Positions 8,935 through 24,209 of a stretch of DNA of 64,000 bases are shown here, piece after piece. How positions within the stretch are numbered: position 1 is the stretch's first letter; every line of letters begins with the position of its first letter. The DNA comes from Neobacillus paridis. GTDB taxonomy: Bacteria > Bacillota > Bacilli > Bacillales > Cytobacillaceae. The stretch is from assembly GCF_016765675.1 (NCBI RefSeq), contig NZ_JAESWB010000168.1:248001-312000 (forward strand), in the 5' to 3' direction. Made by a program: the position numbers and the translations under genes. The notes beneath the pieces are model-generated. The model did not search any database and was not told the origin of the DNA. It was given only the letters and a program-made list of their open reading frames with translations.

Positions 8935-8964
8935 TTGTCGATTTGCCGTTAAATATGCTAAAAT
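8935..8964 (+). promoter_or_regulatory. Candidate SigA promoter of lspA
   Basis: TTGTCG (8935-8940), an 18-base spacer, then TAAAAT (8959-8964) with an extended TGC immediately upstream. Transcription would begin near 8971, just before a hairpin (8980-9010). Confidence 0.55.
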
Positions 8965-9038
8965 GCAGAAGAAACTAGGAAAGCACAAGCGTCTTCATAA
9001 GAGGTGCTTTAGCTTTTGGGATGTGGGGGTATTTCTTC

Positions 9039-9530
9039 GTGTATTATTATTTAATTGCAATTTTTGTGATCCTTTTAGATCAATTAACGAAATGGCTAGT
9101 CGAGCACAATATGTATTTAGGAGAAAGTATTCCAATCATTCATAACTTTTTATACATTACCTCTCATCGCAATCGTGGGGCTGCATGGGGCATTCTACAA
9201 GGGCAGATGTGGCTGTTTTATGTGATAACCGTTGTGGTCATCATCGCTATTATGTATTATCTGCATAAAGCTGCAAAGGGAAGACGATTGTTGGGAACAG
9301 CGCTTGCTTTAATGTTAGGCGGGGCGATCGGAAACTTTATCGACCGGATCATTCGTAAGGAAGTTGTTGATTTCATTCATACCTATATTTTTGGCTATAA
9401 TTTTCCTGTATTTAATATTGCTGATTCTGCATTAGTCATTGGTGTTGGCTTACTAATGATCCAAATGCTGCTTGACGAAAGAGACTCAAAGGAGAAAACA
9501 TATGGAGAAAATGGAACACATCGTCCTTGA
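9039..9530 (+). CDS. lspA: Lipoprotein signal peptidase (signal peptidase II)
   Basis: A 163-residue four-helix membrane aspartyl protease that removes the signal peptide from diacylglyceryl-prolipoproteins. The two catalytic aspartates lie in GNFIDR (about residues 97-102) and NIADSAL (about 125-131); [12 protein letters not shown] is the conserved first motif. I chose GTG 9039 because GGGGGT (9025-9030) is then 8 bases upstream and the product starts MYYYLIAI, like known LspA. ATG 9021 is an in-frame alternative. The 3' end overlaps the next gene by 29 bases. Confidence 0.93.
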   Translation: MYYYLIAIFVILLDQLTKWLVEHNMYLGESIPIIHNFLYITSHRNRGAAWGILQGQMWLFYVITVVVIIAIMYYLHKAAKGRRLLGTALALMLGGAIGNFIDRIIRKEVVDFIHTYIFGYNFPVFNIADSALVIGVGLLMIQMLLDERDSKEKTYGENGTHRP

Positions 9531-10410
9531 CGAACAGCATGGGGAGCGAATTGATAAGGTCATCGCGGGTTTAGATGCTGATTGGTCAAGAACACAGGTA
9601 CAGCAATGGATTAAAGATGGACATGTGCTCGTGAACGAAAGACCCGTGAAGACAAACTATAAATGCAGTTTGGATGATCAAATTGAAATTTCTATTCCTG
9701 ATCCGGAGGAACTTGATGTTATCCCCGAACAAATGGATTTGGACATTTATTTTGAAGATAAGGATGTCTTGGTGGTCAACAAACCAAGAGGGATGGTCGT
9801 CCATCCTGCTCCGGGACATATGACAGGAACTTTGGTCAACGGTCTAATGGCTCATTGTAACGATTTGTCCGGGATCAATGGAGTCTTAAGACCGGGTATC
9901 GTTCATCGCATCGATAAGGATACATCGGGATTATTAATGGTTGCAAAGAACGATATGGCCCATGAAAGCCTTGTTAACCAGTTAGTCGAAAAAACGGTTA
10001 CCCGAAAATATAAAGCGATTGTGCATGGGATCATTCCTCATGATTATGGCACGATTGATGCCCCTTTGGGAAGAGATAGCAAGGACAGGCAAAGCATGGC
10101 CGTAGTCGACCAAGGAAAACATGCGGTTACCCACTTTCAGGTACTCGAGCGGTTTAGCCAATATACTTTTGTTGAGTGCGTGCTGGAAACAGGAAGAACG
10201 CACCAAATTCGAGTTCACATGAAATATATTGGTTACCCGCTTGCCGGAGATCCCAAATATGGTCCAAAGAAAACGTTAGCTATTAATGGACAGGCACTTC
10301 ATGCCGATGTACTTGGTTTTATTCATCCGAGAACAAAAGAATATCTTGAATTTGAAGCACCGCTTCCAGAAGATATGGAACATCTTCTTCGTTTGCTTAG
10401 AAAAAAATAA
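9502..10410 (+). CDS. ylyB: RluD-family 23S rRNA pseudouridine synthase
   Basis: A 302-residue RluA/RluD-family pseudouridine synthase that isomerises specific uridines in 23S rRNA. An N-terminal S4-like RNA-binding domain (about 15-75, [17 protein letters not shown]) is followed by the catalytic domain. The motif [11 protein letters not shown] (about 135-145) carries the catalytic aspartate; GRTHQIRVH is also conserved. AAAGGAG at 9488-9494 fixes the start at ATG 9502, inside the end of lspA. It corresponds to B. subtilis ylyB. The exact target uridines are inferred only by family. Confidence 0.92.
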   Translation: MEKMEHIVLDEQHGERIDKVIAGLDADWSRTQVQQWIKDGHVLVNERPVKTNYKCSLDDQIEISIPDPEELDVIPEQMDLDIYFEDKDVLVVNKPRGMVVHPAPGHMTGTLVNGLMAHCNDLSGINGVLRPGIVHRIDKDTSGLLMVAKNDMAHESLVNQLVEKTVTRKYKAIVHGIIPHDYGTIDAPLGRDSKDRQSMAVVDQGKHAVTHFQVLERFSQYTFVECVLETGRTHQIRVHMKYIGYPLAGDPKYGPKKTLAINGQALHADVLGFIHPRTKEYLEFEAPLPEDMEHLLRLLRKK

Positions 10411-10439
10411 TTGACATTCTGTCTAATTTAAAGTAAGAT
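10411..10439 (+). promoter_or_regulatory. SigA promoter of the pyr operon
   Basis: A perfect TTGACA (10411-10416), a 17-base spacer and TAAGAT (10434-10439). It starts on the base after the preceding gene's stop codon and leads into the PyrR-regulated leader. Confidence 0.85.
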
Positions 10440-10445
10440 TTCTAT

Positions 10446-10570
10446 AGTTTAATAAGCCTTTAAAATCAGTCCCGTGAGGCTGAGAAGGAAACGGTTATCG
10501 GACATCTGTTCTGTTTTTGCAACCTCTGCATGTTTACCTCTCACCTGTAACGGTGGGAGGTATTTTTGTG
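10446..10570 (+). promoter_or_regulatory. PyrR attenuator 1, pyrR leader
   Basis: A PyrR-binding loop AGTCCCGTGAGGCT (10468-10481) matches the consensus ARUCCNGNGAGGYU fully and is bracketed by CCTT (10457-10460) and AAGG (10485-10488). A terminator follows: TACCTCTCACC (10535-10545) with GGTGGGAGGTA (10552-10562), then T-run. PyrR bound with UMP/UTP would hold the anti-antiterminator and cause termination before pyrR. Confidence 0.92.
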
Positions 10571-10590
10571 ATGTTAAAAGAAGAAGGTGA

Positions 10591-11139
<549 letters not shown>

Positions 11140-11144
11140 ATAAT

Positions 11145-11255
11145 GACCCTTTTAAATGCAGTCCTGTGAGTCTGACAAAGGGAGAAGCGCTAATACATTC
11201 GATTGGTGCTCCATACCCTCTTTAGACCTTTTTGGACGAAGAGGGTTTTTTACTA
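11145..11255 (+). promoter_or_regulatory. PyrR attenuator 2, pyrR-pyrP intergenic
   Basis: PyrR site AGTCCTGTGAGTCT (11160-11173) differs from the consensus at one base (GAGT for GAGG) and is bracketed by CCCTTTTAAATG and AAAGGG. A terminator follows: ACCCTC (11215-11220 region) with GAGGGT (11240-11246 region), then T-run. It allows separate control of pyrP and downstream genes. Confidence 0.88.
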
Positions 11256-11303
11256 TAAAAGTGAAGAAAATAAATATACCTTATCATAACAGGGGAGATC
11301 AAA

Positions 11304-12617
11304 ATGAGTAACAAGCCAATTTTAGACGTAAAAGATAAACCAAAAGCAGGTCAATGGTTTACACTAAGTATTCAGCATTTGTTCGCCATGTTTGGAGCAA
11401 CCATTCTTGTTCCCTATTTGGTCGGACTAGATCCGGCAATCGCGCTTATATCCAGCGGTCTTGGAACTTTAGCCTTCCTGCTGATTACTAAATTTCAAGT
11501 TCCGGCCTATCTAGGTTCTTCCTTTGCCTATATTGTCCCGATTAAATTAATGAATGATACGATGGGTCCGGGGGCAGCAATGATTGGGACCTTCCTTGTT
11601 GGCCTTGTCTATGGTACCGTAGCTTTGATTATCAAGAAAGCCGGATACCGTTGGATTATGAATTTACTGCCGCCAATTGTTGTCGGACCGATTATTATCG
11701 TTATTGGTTTGTCGGTATCGGGAACAGCTGTCAATATGGCTACCCAAAATGCTGCGCAACATTATAGCATGCTTCACTTCTCGGTTGCCTTGGTAACCTT
11801 GGCTGCAACGATAATCTTTTCGATTTTTGCCAAAAAAATGCTGAGCATTATCCCGATCCTGGCGGGGATTGTCGTTGGCTATGTGTACGCCTTAATTGTC
11901 GGTGTAGTCGATTTTGCACCGGTTCTAAAAGCACACTGGTTTGAAATGCCGCAGTTTATTATTCCGTTTGTCAGCTACAAAGTAAATTTCACCTGGGACA
12001 TCTTTTGGCTCATGGTTCCAGTAGCGATTGTCACAATTTCGGAACATATTGGTCACCAGCTTATTCTAAGTGATATTGTCGGCCGTAACTACATAAAAGA
12101 ACCGGGGCTGCATCGCTCGATTCTTGGTGACGGAACAGGCTCAATTATCTCGGCTTTGATTGGCGGACCACCAAAAACAACCTATGGTGAAAATATTGGC
12201 GTTCTGGTGATTACCCGTGTTTATAGTGTTTACGTACTGGCAGGCGCTGCGATTTTTGCGATTCTGTTTGGCTTTATCGGAAAAATTACTGCGCTCATTC
12301 ATAGTATTCCAACACCGGTAATGGGCGGTGTATCAATCCTTCTGTTTGGAATCATTGCGTCCTCAGGTTTAAGAATGCTGGTCGATAATAAAATTGATTT
12401 TGAAGACAAACGAAACCTGGTGATTGCCTCAGTCATACTTATTATCGGTGTGGGCGGAGCTATCTTAAAGCTGCCGTTTAAAGATATTCAAATTCAAGGA
12501 ATGGCGTTGGCCGCGATTTTTGGAGTCATTTTAAACCTCATTCTTCCGGGCCGACCGGTGGTCAATGATGATTTGTTTGAAGAACGTACAGCTGAAAATA
12601 ATAAACAAACTGCATAA
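11304..12617 (+). CDS. pyrP: Uracil permease PyrP
   Basis: A 437-residue nucleobase-cation symporter 2 (NCS2/UraA-like) carrier for proton-coupled uracil uptake. About 12-14 hydrophobic segments are visible from residue 20 to 425. The substrate-site region includes SEHIGHQLILSDIVGR (about 249-264, with the conserved glutamate and histidine) and GGPPKTTYGENIGV (about 289-302). It sits between PyrR attenuators 2 and 3, so its expression falls when pyrimidines are plentiful. GGGGAG precedes the ATG. Confidence 0.96.
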   Translation: MSNKPILDVKDKPKAGQWFTLSIQHLFAMFGATILVPYLVGLDPAIALISSGLGTLAFLLITKFQVPAYLGSSFAYIVPIKLMNDTMGPGAAMIGTFLVGLVYGTVALIIKKAGYRWIMNLLPPIVVGPIIIVIGLSVSGTAVNMATQNAAQHYSMLHFSVALVTLAATIIFSIFAKKMLSIIPILAGIVVGYVYALIVGVVDFAPVLKAHWFEMPQFIIPFVSYKVNFTWDIFWLMVPVAIVTISEHIGHQLILSDIVGRNYIKEPGLHRSILGDGTGSIISALIGGPPKTTYGENIGVLVITRVYSVYVLAGAAIFAILFGFIGKITALIHSIPTPVMGGVSILLFGIIASSGLRMLVDNKIDFEDKRNLVIASVILIIGVGGAILKLPFKDIQIQGMALAAIFGVILNLILPGRPVVNDDLFEERTAENNKQTA

Positions 12618-12621
12618 TCAT

Positions 12622-14955
<2,334 letters not shown>

Positions 14956-14959
<4 letters not shown>

Positions 14960-16047
14960 AAAGACAATTAATTTTAGAAGATGGGACGATTTTTATTGGT
15001 GAGGGATTTGGCAGTAGCAATGAAACCATTGGCGAAGTCGTCTTTAACACCGGAATGACTGGCTACCAGGAAATACTCTCGGATCCTTCTTATTGCGGCC
15101 AAATAGTCACGCTTACTTATCCGTTAATCGGAAACTACGGGATTAACCGTGATGATTTTGAAACGATTCATCCAGCCGTAAAGGGTTTTATTGTCAAAGA
15201 AGCAGCTGATTTCCCGTCAAACTGGCGAAGTGAATTTACTGTCGGTGAATATTTTGAAATGAAAAAAATCCCCGGGATTGCCGGAATTGACACACGCAAA
15301 CTAACCAGAATTATTCGTCAATATGGAACCTTAAAGGGGGCTATCTGCAGTATCGAAAAAGATCCTCAGGAAGTGATCGAAACATTGCGCACGATAAACC
15401 TGCCAATTGACCAAGTAAGACAAGTGTCGACGAAGAATGCCTATCCAAGTCCGGGCCGCGGGAAAAGAGTGGTCCTCGTTGATTTTGGTATGAAGCATGG
15501 CATCTTGAGGGAATTAAATAAACGCGGCTGTGACATTGTAGTCGTTCCTTATTATACATCGGCTGATGAAATTCTCCAGTTACGTCCAGATGGACTGATG
15601 CTGTCTAATGGACCAGGTAATCCGAAAGATGTTCCAGAAGCAGTAGATATGCTGAAAGGTGTATTAGGAAGGGTGCCGCTTTTCGGAATTTGTCTGGGCC
15701 ATCAGTTATTTGCCCTCGCTTGCGGGGCCGAAACGGTTAAAATGAAATTTGGCCATCGCGGTTCCAATCATCCTGTAAAGGATTTGAATACAGGCAAAAT
15801 AACGATTACCTCACAAAACCATGGCTACACCGTAGATTTGGAATCCATTCACAATACTAGATTAGTTGTCACCCATATTGCCTTGAATGACGGTACGGTT
15901 GAGGGGTTAAGGCATCTGGACTATCCGGCTTTTACCGTTCAGTATCATCCCGAGGCATCCCCTGGGCCGGAAGATGCGAACAATTTATTCGACCAGTTTC
16001 TTGAACTGATGGACGTAAATAAACGGGAGGTTGTAAGCCATGCCTAA
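14956..16047 (+). CDS. pyrAA: Carbamoyl-phosphate synthase, pyrimidine-specific, small subunit
   Basis: A 363-residue glutaminase subunit supplying ammonia to PyrAB. The N-terminal CPSase small domain is followed by a class I glutamine amidotransferase domain: nucleophile cysteine in GICLGHQ (about 240-246), and HPEASP near the end with the catalytic histidine and glutamate. Starts at ATG 14956 overlapping the pyrC stop and ends overlapping pyrAB by 8 bases. Location in the pyr operon marks it as the pyrimidine-dedicated enzyme rather than an arginine-specific copy. Confidence 0.96.
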
Positions 16048-19000
16048 ACGCACAGATCTAAACTCCATCCTGGTAATCGGTTCGGGGCCGATTGTTATAG
16101 GTCAGGCGGCGGAATTTGACTATGCCGGCACCCAAGCCTGCTTAGCCCTTAAAGAAGAAGGCTATCGGGTGATTCTCGTAAACTCTAATCCAGCGACTAT
16201 CATGACCGATACCGAGATTGCCGATGCCGTCTATATTGAGCCGTTAACGCTTGAGTTTGTCAGCAGCATCATTCGCAAAGAAAGACCGGATGCCATTTTA
16301 GGAACACTTGGGGGACAAACTGGCCTTAATTTAACGGTTGACTTGGCAAATTCCGGGATCCTTGAAGAATGCGGTGTGGAAATCCTCGGAACGAAACTGA
16401 CGGCAATTCAACAAGCCGAGGATCGTGAACTGTTTCGCAGCCTAATGAATGATTTACAGGAACCGGTTCCCGACAGCGCCATCGTTCATGATTTAACAGA
16501 AGCAAAAGCATTCGTTGCAGCCATTGGCTACCCGGTTATCGTTCGTCCAGCCTATACACTTGGCGGCACGGGAGGAGGGATTTGCGCCAATGATAAGGAG
16601 CTTGAAGAAATTGTCACAAGCGGGTTGAAAAGCAGTCCTGTCCATCAATGCTTGCTTGAAAAAAGTATCGCCGGATATAAGGAAATTGAATATGAAGTAA
16701 TGCGCGACTCCAATGATAATGCCATTGTTGTTTGTAATATGGAAAATATTGACCCGGTCGGTGTACATACCGGCGACTCCATTGTTGTTGCTCCCAGTCA
16801 AACATTAAGCGATCGGGAGTACCAGTTATTAAGGAATGTTTCCCTTAAAATCATCCACGCATTAGGTATCGAAGGCGGTTGTAATGTCCAATTGGCACTG
16901 GATCCATACAGCTTCAACTACTACATTATTGAAGTGAATCCCCGGGTAAGCCGTTCTTCTGCCTTGGCTTCAAAGGCTACAGGATATCCGATTGCCAAGC
17001 TGGCTGCGAAAATCGCTATCGGTCTGACTCTTGATGAGATGCTTAATCCTGTTACCGGAAAGACATATGCCAGTTTTGAACCGGCTCTCGACTATGTCGT
17101 AACGAAGATTCCAAGGTGGCCGTTTGACAAATTCGAATCGGGGAACCGCTCGCTTGGGACGCAAATGAAGGCAACCGGCGAAGTGATGGCAATCGGCCGG
17201 ACGTTTGAAGAGTCGCTGTTAAAAGCGATCCGTTCGCTTGAAGCGGGTGTCTATCATTTCGAATTAAATGAAGCCGAGGCGATTGATGACGAGCTGCTTG
17301 AGAAGCGGATCAGAAAAGCAGGTGATGAACGCCTCTTTTATCTTGCCGAGGCCTTAAAACGGGGAATCACAATTGAAACGATTCATCAATGGAGTAAAAT
17401 TGATAAATTTTATTTAAATAAGATGCAGGGGATTATTGCGCTAGAAAAACAGCTTGCGAAAAATCCATTCGATCCTGAAATCCTGACCGCTGCCAAGCGA
17501 AAAGGGTTTACCGATAAAAAAATTGCACAACTATGGGCAAGTTCAGAATCAGAAATCTACCAATTTCGGAAGCAAACTGGAATTGTCCCCGTTTACAAAA
17601 TGGTTGATACATGCGCTGCTGAATTTGAGTCGGAAACGCCTTATTACTACGGAACTTATGAAGAAGAAAATGAATCGATTGTGACCAGCAAGGAAAGTGT
17701 CATTGTCCTTGGCTCAGGACCAATCCGTATTGGCCAGGGCATCGAGTTTGACTATGCCACGGTTCATTCCGTTAAAGCCATTAAAGAAGCGGGCTATGAA
17801 GCGATCATTATTAATAATAACCCGGAAACCGTTTCGACAGACTTCAGTATTTCTGACAAGCTTTATTTCGAACCGCTAACAATCGAAGATGTGATGCACA
17901 TTATCGATTTAGAACAACCGCTAGGTGTCGTCGTTCAATTCGGCGGCCAAACGGCAATTAATCTTGCTGCGAAATTGGCGGAGCATGGCGTGAAAATTCT
18001 CGGAACAAGTCTGGAAGATTTAGACCGGGCCGAGAATCGGGATAAATTTGAACAGGCACTGGAGGAATTAAACATTCCCCAGCCAAATGGGAGAACGGCC
18101 TTATCGGTGGAAGAAGCACTGGTAATCGCTCAAGAGATTGGCTATCCGGTCCTTGTTCGGCCTTCATATGTACTCGGCGGCCGGGCGATGGAAATTGTTT
18201 ACCATGAAGAAGAACTGCTACAATATATGGAAAATGCCGTAAAAATTAACCCCGAGCATCCAGTGTTAATTGACCATTATTTAATTGGTAAGGAAATTGA
18301 AGTGGATGCCATTTGTGACGGAACAAATGTCTTGATCCCGGGAATTATGGAGCATATCGAGCGGGCAGGAGTCCATTCGGGTGATTCCATCGCTGTTTAC
18401 CCGCCGCAAACTCTGTCTGATAAGACGAAACAAACGCTGGTTGACTACACTGAAAAACTGGCAAAAGGGTTAAACATTGTGGGACTGTTAAATATTCAAT
18501 ACGTTTTATCAGAGGGACGAATTTTTGTATTGGAGGTCAATCCTCGTTCAAGCCGAACGGTACCTTTTTTAAGTAAAATAACGAATGTGCCGATGGCGAA
18601 AATTGCCACCAAAGCCATTCTTGGCGTACCAATTGAAAAGCAAGGCTACAAAAAAGGACTTGTTGACGAAAAACCAGGAGTTTATGTGAAGGTTCCAGTG
18701 TTCTCGTTTGCCAAGCTGAAAAGTGTCGATATTACTCTGGGACCGGAAATGAAGTCAACTGGTGAAGTAATGGGCAAAGATTTGATACTTGAGAAGGCCC
18801 TTTATAAGGGCTTAGTCGCCTCCGGCATGAATATCCAAAAGCACGGGACGGTTTTGTTTACGATTGCCGATAAGGATAAGGAAGAAGCTTTAAAGCTGGC
18901 TGCCAGATTCTCCGCCAACGGTTATCGTCTAATGGCGACAAAAGGCACAGCAGCATTTTTGCAAGCAGCAGGTCTTCCGGTAAAGAGTGTTGAAAAAATT

Positions 19001-19242
19001 GGTTCTGAGGGAAAGACCTTGATAGATGTTATTCATAATGGAGAAGCTCATTTTATCATCAATACATTAACAAAAGGAAAGCAGCCGGAACGGGACGGGT
19101 TTAGAATCCGCCGGGAAGCCGTGGAAAATGGTGTCCCATGCTTAACCTCGTTAGATACCGCCGAGGCGATCCTGAAGGTGATTGAATCGATGAATTTTCT
19201 AACGGAAGCGCTGAAAGCAGACAAAAAGGAGGCAGTTTTTTC

Positions 19243-19246
<4 letters not shown>
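16040..19246 (+). CDS. pyrAB: Carbamoyl-phosphate synthase, pyrimidine-specific, large subunit
   Basis: A 1068-residue enzyme with two homologous ATP-grasp halves (about 1-400 and 550-935), an oligomerisation region between them (about 401-549) and a C-terminal MGS-like allosteric domain (about 936-1068) that in Bacillus binds nucleotides and PRPP. Paired signatures [20 protein letters not shown] and [20 protein letters not shown] mark the two halves. Full length with no disruption. Its TGA stop overlaps the TTG start of pyrK. Confidence 0.97.
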
Positions 19247-21635
<2,389 letters not shown>

Positions 21636-21639
<4 letters not shown>

Positions 21640-22268
21640 AACAGAAAATTGCTGACAGTTTATTAAATATTCAAGCTGTAACGTTAAAACCAAATGAACC
21701 ATTTACCTGGACATCAGGGCTCCGCTCGCCAATTTACTGTGATAACCGCCTAACATTATCATATCCTGAAGTGAGAAGAGAGATTGCTAAAGGTTTAAAA
21801 ACACTAATCGAGGAACGGTATTCAGACGTAGAAATGATTGCTGGCACTGCTACGGCAGGGATTCCTCATGCCGCATGGGTAAGTGAACTGATGAATCTGC
21901 CGATGTGCTATGTTCGTTCAAAAGCCAAAGGTCATGGGAAAGGTAATCAAATTGAAGGAAAGGTCGTACCTGGTCAGAAAGTTGTCGTTGTCGAAGATTT
22001 AATTTCCACCGGCGGCAGTGTCATTACCGCTGTTCAAGCTTTAAGGGAAGCAGGCTGTGAAGTCCTTGGAGCGGTTTCAATTTTCACCTATGAACTGGAA
22101 AAAGGAAAACAAGCCTTTGCCCAAGAAAACATAGCCAGCCAATCGCTAACTGATTTCTCTACCTTGGTTCAAGTTGCCATAGAAAAAGGCTATATTAGTG
22201 ACAATGATCAAGAAAGCCTTATGTCCTGGAGCAAGGATCCGGAAGAGTGGAGTAAACACTATGAATAA
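21636..22268 (+). CDS. pyrE: Orotate phosphoribosyltransferase
   Basis: A 210-residue enzyme making OMP from orotate and PRPP. The PRPP-binding motif [13 protein letters not shown] (about 114-126) and [17 protein letters not shown] are present. It is the last gene of the pyr operon, ended by a shared terminator facing rqcH. In B. subtilis sulfate-assimilation genes are remembered to follow pyrE; none is present here. Confidence 0.97.
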
Positions 22269-22271
22269 GGA

Positions 22272-22305
22272 AAAAGCCCCAAAAAAATTAGGGGCTTTTC
22301 TTTAA
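22272..22305. terminator. Bidirectional terminator between pyrE and rqcH
   Basis: A 9-bp perfect stem AAAAGCCCC (22272-22280) and GGGGCTTTT (22291-22299), flanked by A-rich and T-rich tracts, so it can act on both strands. The rqcH stop codon (22288-22290, minus strand) lies in the loop. Confidence 0.87.
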
Positions 22306-24003
22306 TTTCAGAACTAATTCTTCATCCGGGGTGACATAAACGGTCTGCTGCTGCTCATAAATAACAAACCCCGGTTTCGCCCCATTCGGTTTCTTCACAT
22401 GTCTGACCTTTGTATAATCGACTGGAACGGAGCTGGAATTTCTCGCCTTGCTAAAATAAGCAGCCAGCATCGCTGCTTCTTTTATAGTTTGATCAGAAGG
22501 CTGTTTGCTGCGAATCACCACATGTGAACCAGGAATATCCTTCGTATGCAGCCAGATTTCATCTCTTGCTGCCAGCTTGTGCGTTAAATAATCATTTTGT
22601 TTATTATTTTTCCCAACAAGGATATCGGTATGATCAGATGATTGAAATTGATCAAGTACTGGCTTGGTAGGTTGCTTATTTCTATTGTTGCGTTTATGCC
22701 GTTCGCGGAGATAACCACCTTCAATCAACTCCTCGCGAATCTCTTGTAAATCCTTAGGCGAAGCCGATGAGACCTGTTGCAGTAAACTGTCAAAATACAG
22801 CACTTCTTCTTTGGCATGTGCAATTTGTTCACTAACGATAGAAATAGCATTTTTTGCCTTCTGGTATTTTGAAAAATATTTTTGGGCATTTTCAGCCGGC
22901 GTTTTTCGAGGGTCAAGCGGAATGATAACAGTACGGCCTGATTCATCATAATAATCGAGAACCTCGATTTCTTTCATGCCTTTTTTGACGGCATACAGAT
23001 TGGCCGTCAAAAGCTCTCCATAACGTTGAAATTGCTCAGCTTCCTCGGCTTCTTTTAATGTGGCCTCAAGCTTTTCAATTTTCTTTTCGTTTTTTTCCTT
23101 CTCATTCATCATGAGTCTTTCAATATCATGGCCTTGCTGCTTGACCCGGTCTCGTTCGGCTTTACCAAAATAGAAGCGGTCAAGCATTTCACTTAATGAA
23201 GAAAATAGTTTTACTTCTCCTTTTACATGTTCAAGCGGAAACAAATAAAAGATTTCTTTGTCAGAAGTGGTCATGATTGCCGGGGAAAGTTTATCTTCTT
23301 CTATCCTAGCAATTAACCGAGTAAAAGCGGCCGGTACCGTCGTATGATTTGCCAGTCCGGCTGAAACTAGTACCTCTTTGGCAAACAGTGGAGAAATGCC
23401 AGCGAAGTGTTCGACTAACTGCTTATCCAGTTTCCCAGCATTAAAATCTAGCTTTCTGACGACATCTTCCTCACTTGCGAAAAAGGGATTTTGTTTATCC
23501 TGTGCCGGCGGGCAGATATAGGGCTGACCTGGTAAAATCGCCCGATGGCTGTTTACTGCAAAAGAGATATGTTTAATACTGTCTAAAATGAGATTTCGCA
23601 CCTTATCTACTAATACAATATTGGAGTGTCTTCCCATTATTTCGATAATGAGCTGCTTGCAAGTGATATCCCCAATTTCGTTACGGCCTTTTATTTCAAA
23701 AATGATAATTCGATCATTATCAATCTGATACAAATTTTCTAAAATATGACCTTCAATATGCTTTCTTAATAGCATGCAGAACATCGGCGGTTCACTGGGA
23801 TTTGCATAGACTTCTGTCGTTAACTGTGCTCTTGCATAGCTGGGATGGGCCGAGAGCAATAATTTATGGTTCACTCCGCCGGCACGGATTGTAATGATTA
23901 CTTCATTTTTATAGGGCTGATGAATCTTGCTTATTCGGCCGCCCTTAAGCAGCCGGGAAAGCTCCTCAACCATTGCTTTTGTAAATAAACCATCGAATGA
24001 CAT
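22288..24003 (-). CDS. rqcH: Ribosome quality control factor RqcH (NFACT family)
   Basis: A 571-residue Rqc2/NEMF/FbpA homologue (B. subtilis yloA). In B. subtilis it binds stalled 50S-peptidyl-tRNA and adds C-terminal alanine tails that mark nascent chains for degradation. NFACT-N comes first, then a coiled coil (about 290-440), then NFACT-R (about 445-560; [16 protein letters not shown]). With ATG 24003 the functionally important D97 and R98 fall at exactly those numbers, which supports this start over ATG 24012; AAAAGGATG is then correctly spaced. Transcribed against its neighbours. Confidence 0.95.
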   Translation of the reverse strand: MSFDGLFTKAMVEELSRLLKGGRISKIHQPYKNEVIITIRAGGVNHKLLLSAHPSYARAQLTTEVYANPSEPPMFCMLLRKHIEGHILENLYQIDNDRIIIFEIKGRNEIGDITCKQLIIEIMGRHSNIVLVDKVRNLILDSIKHISFAVNSHRAILPGQPYICPPAQDKQNPFFASEEDVVRKLDFNAGKLDKQLVEHFAGISPLFAKEVLVSAGLANHTTVPAAFTRLIARIEEDKLSPAIMTTSDKEIFYLFPLEHVKGEVKLFSSLSEMLDRFYFGKAERDRVKQQGHDIERLMMNEKEKNEKKIEKLEATLKEAEEAEQFQRYGELLTANLYAVKKGMKEIEVLDYYDESGRTVIIPLDPRKTPAENAQKYFSKYQKAKNAISIVSEQIAHAKEEVLYFDSLLQQVSSASPKDLQEIREELIEGGYLRERHKRNNRNKQPTKPVLDQFQSSDHTDILVGKNNKQNDYLTHKLAARDEIWLHTKDIPGSHVVIRSKQPSDQTIKEAAMLAAYFSKARNSSSVPVDYTKVRHVKKPNGAKPGFVIYEQQQTVYVTPDEELVLKLKKSP

Positions 24004-24038
24004 CAAAAACATCCTTTTCTATTAGCTTTCATGACATC

Positions 24039-24068
24039 ATTATATCCTACTTTTTTAAAATCTGTCTT
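24039..24068 (-). promoter_or_regulatory. Candidate SigA promoter of rqcH
   Basis: Read on the minus strand: AAGACA, an 18-base spacer and a perfect TATAAT, about 36 bases upstream of the rqcH start. The rest of the 206-base gap (24004-24209) holds a weak inverted repeat, GGATAA with TTATCC, around 24149-24176. Confidence 0.55.
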
Positions 24069-24209
24069 ATTTTACTCCGCCATGCTTAAGATATAGCATT
24101 TTTTTGGACGACCCTGAATAAGCTGTCTTTAGAGGTCAGTCTATAGGGATAAGGATGGCAAGCAAGGGATTATCCTAGAGTCGATACAAGGGGGAAGTGA
24201 GATGGTCGG

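Noticed and set aside
24149-24176. GGATAA/TTATCC repeat upstream of yloB as a terminator or operator
   Set aside because: Only a 6-bp stem with a long loop and no T-run; too weak to name.
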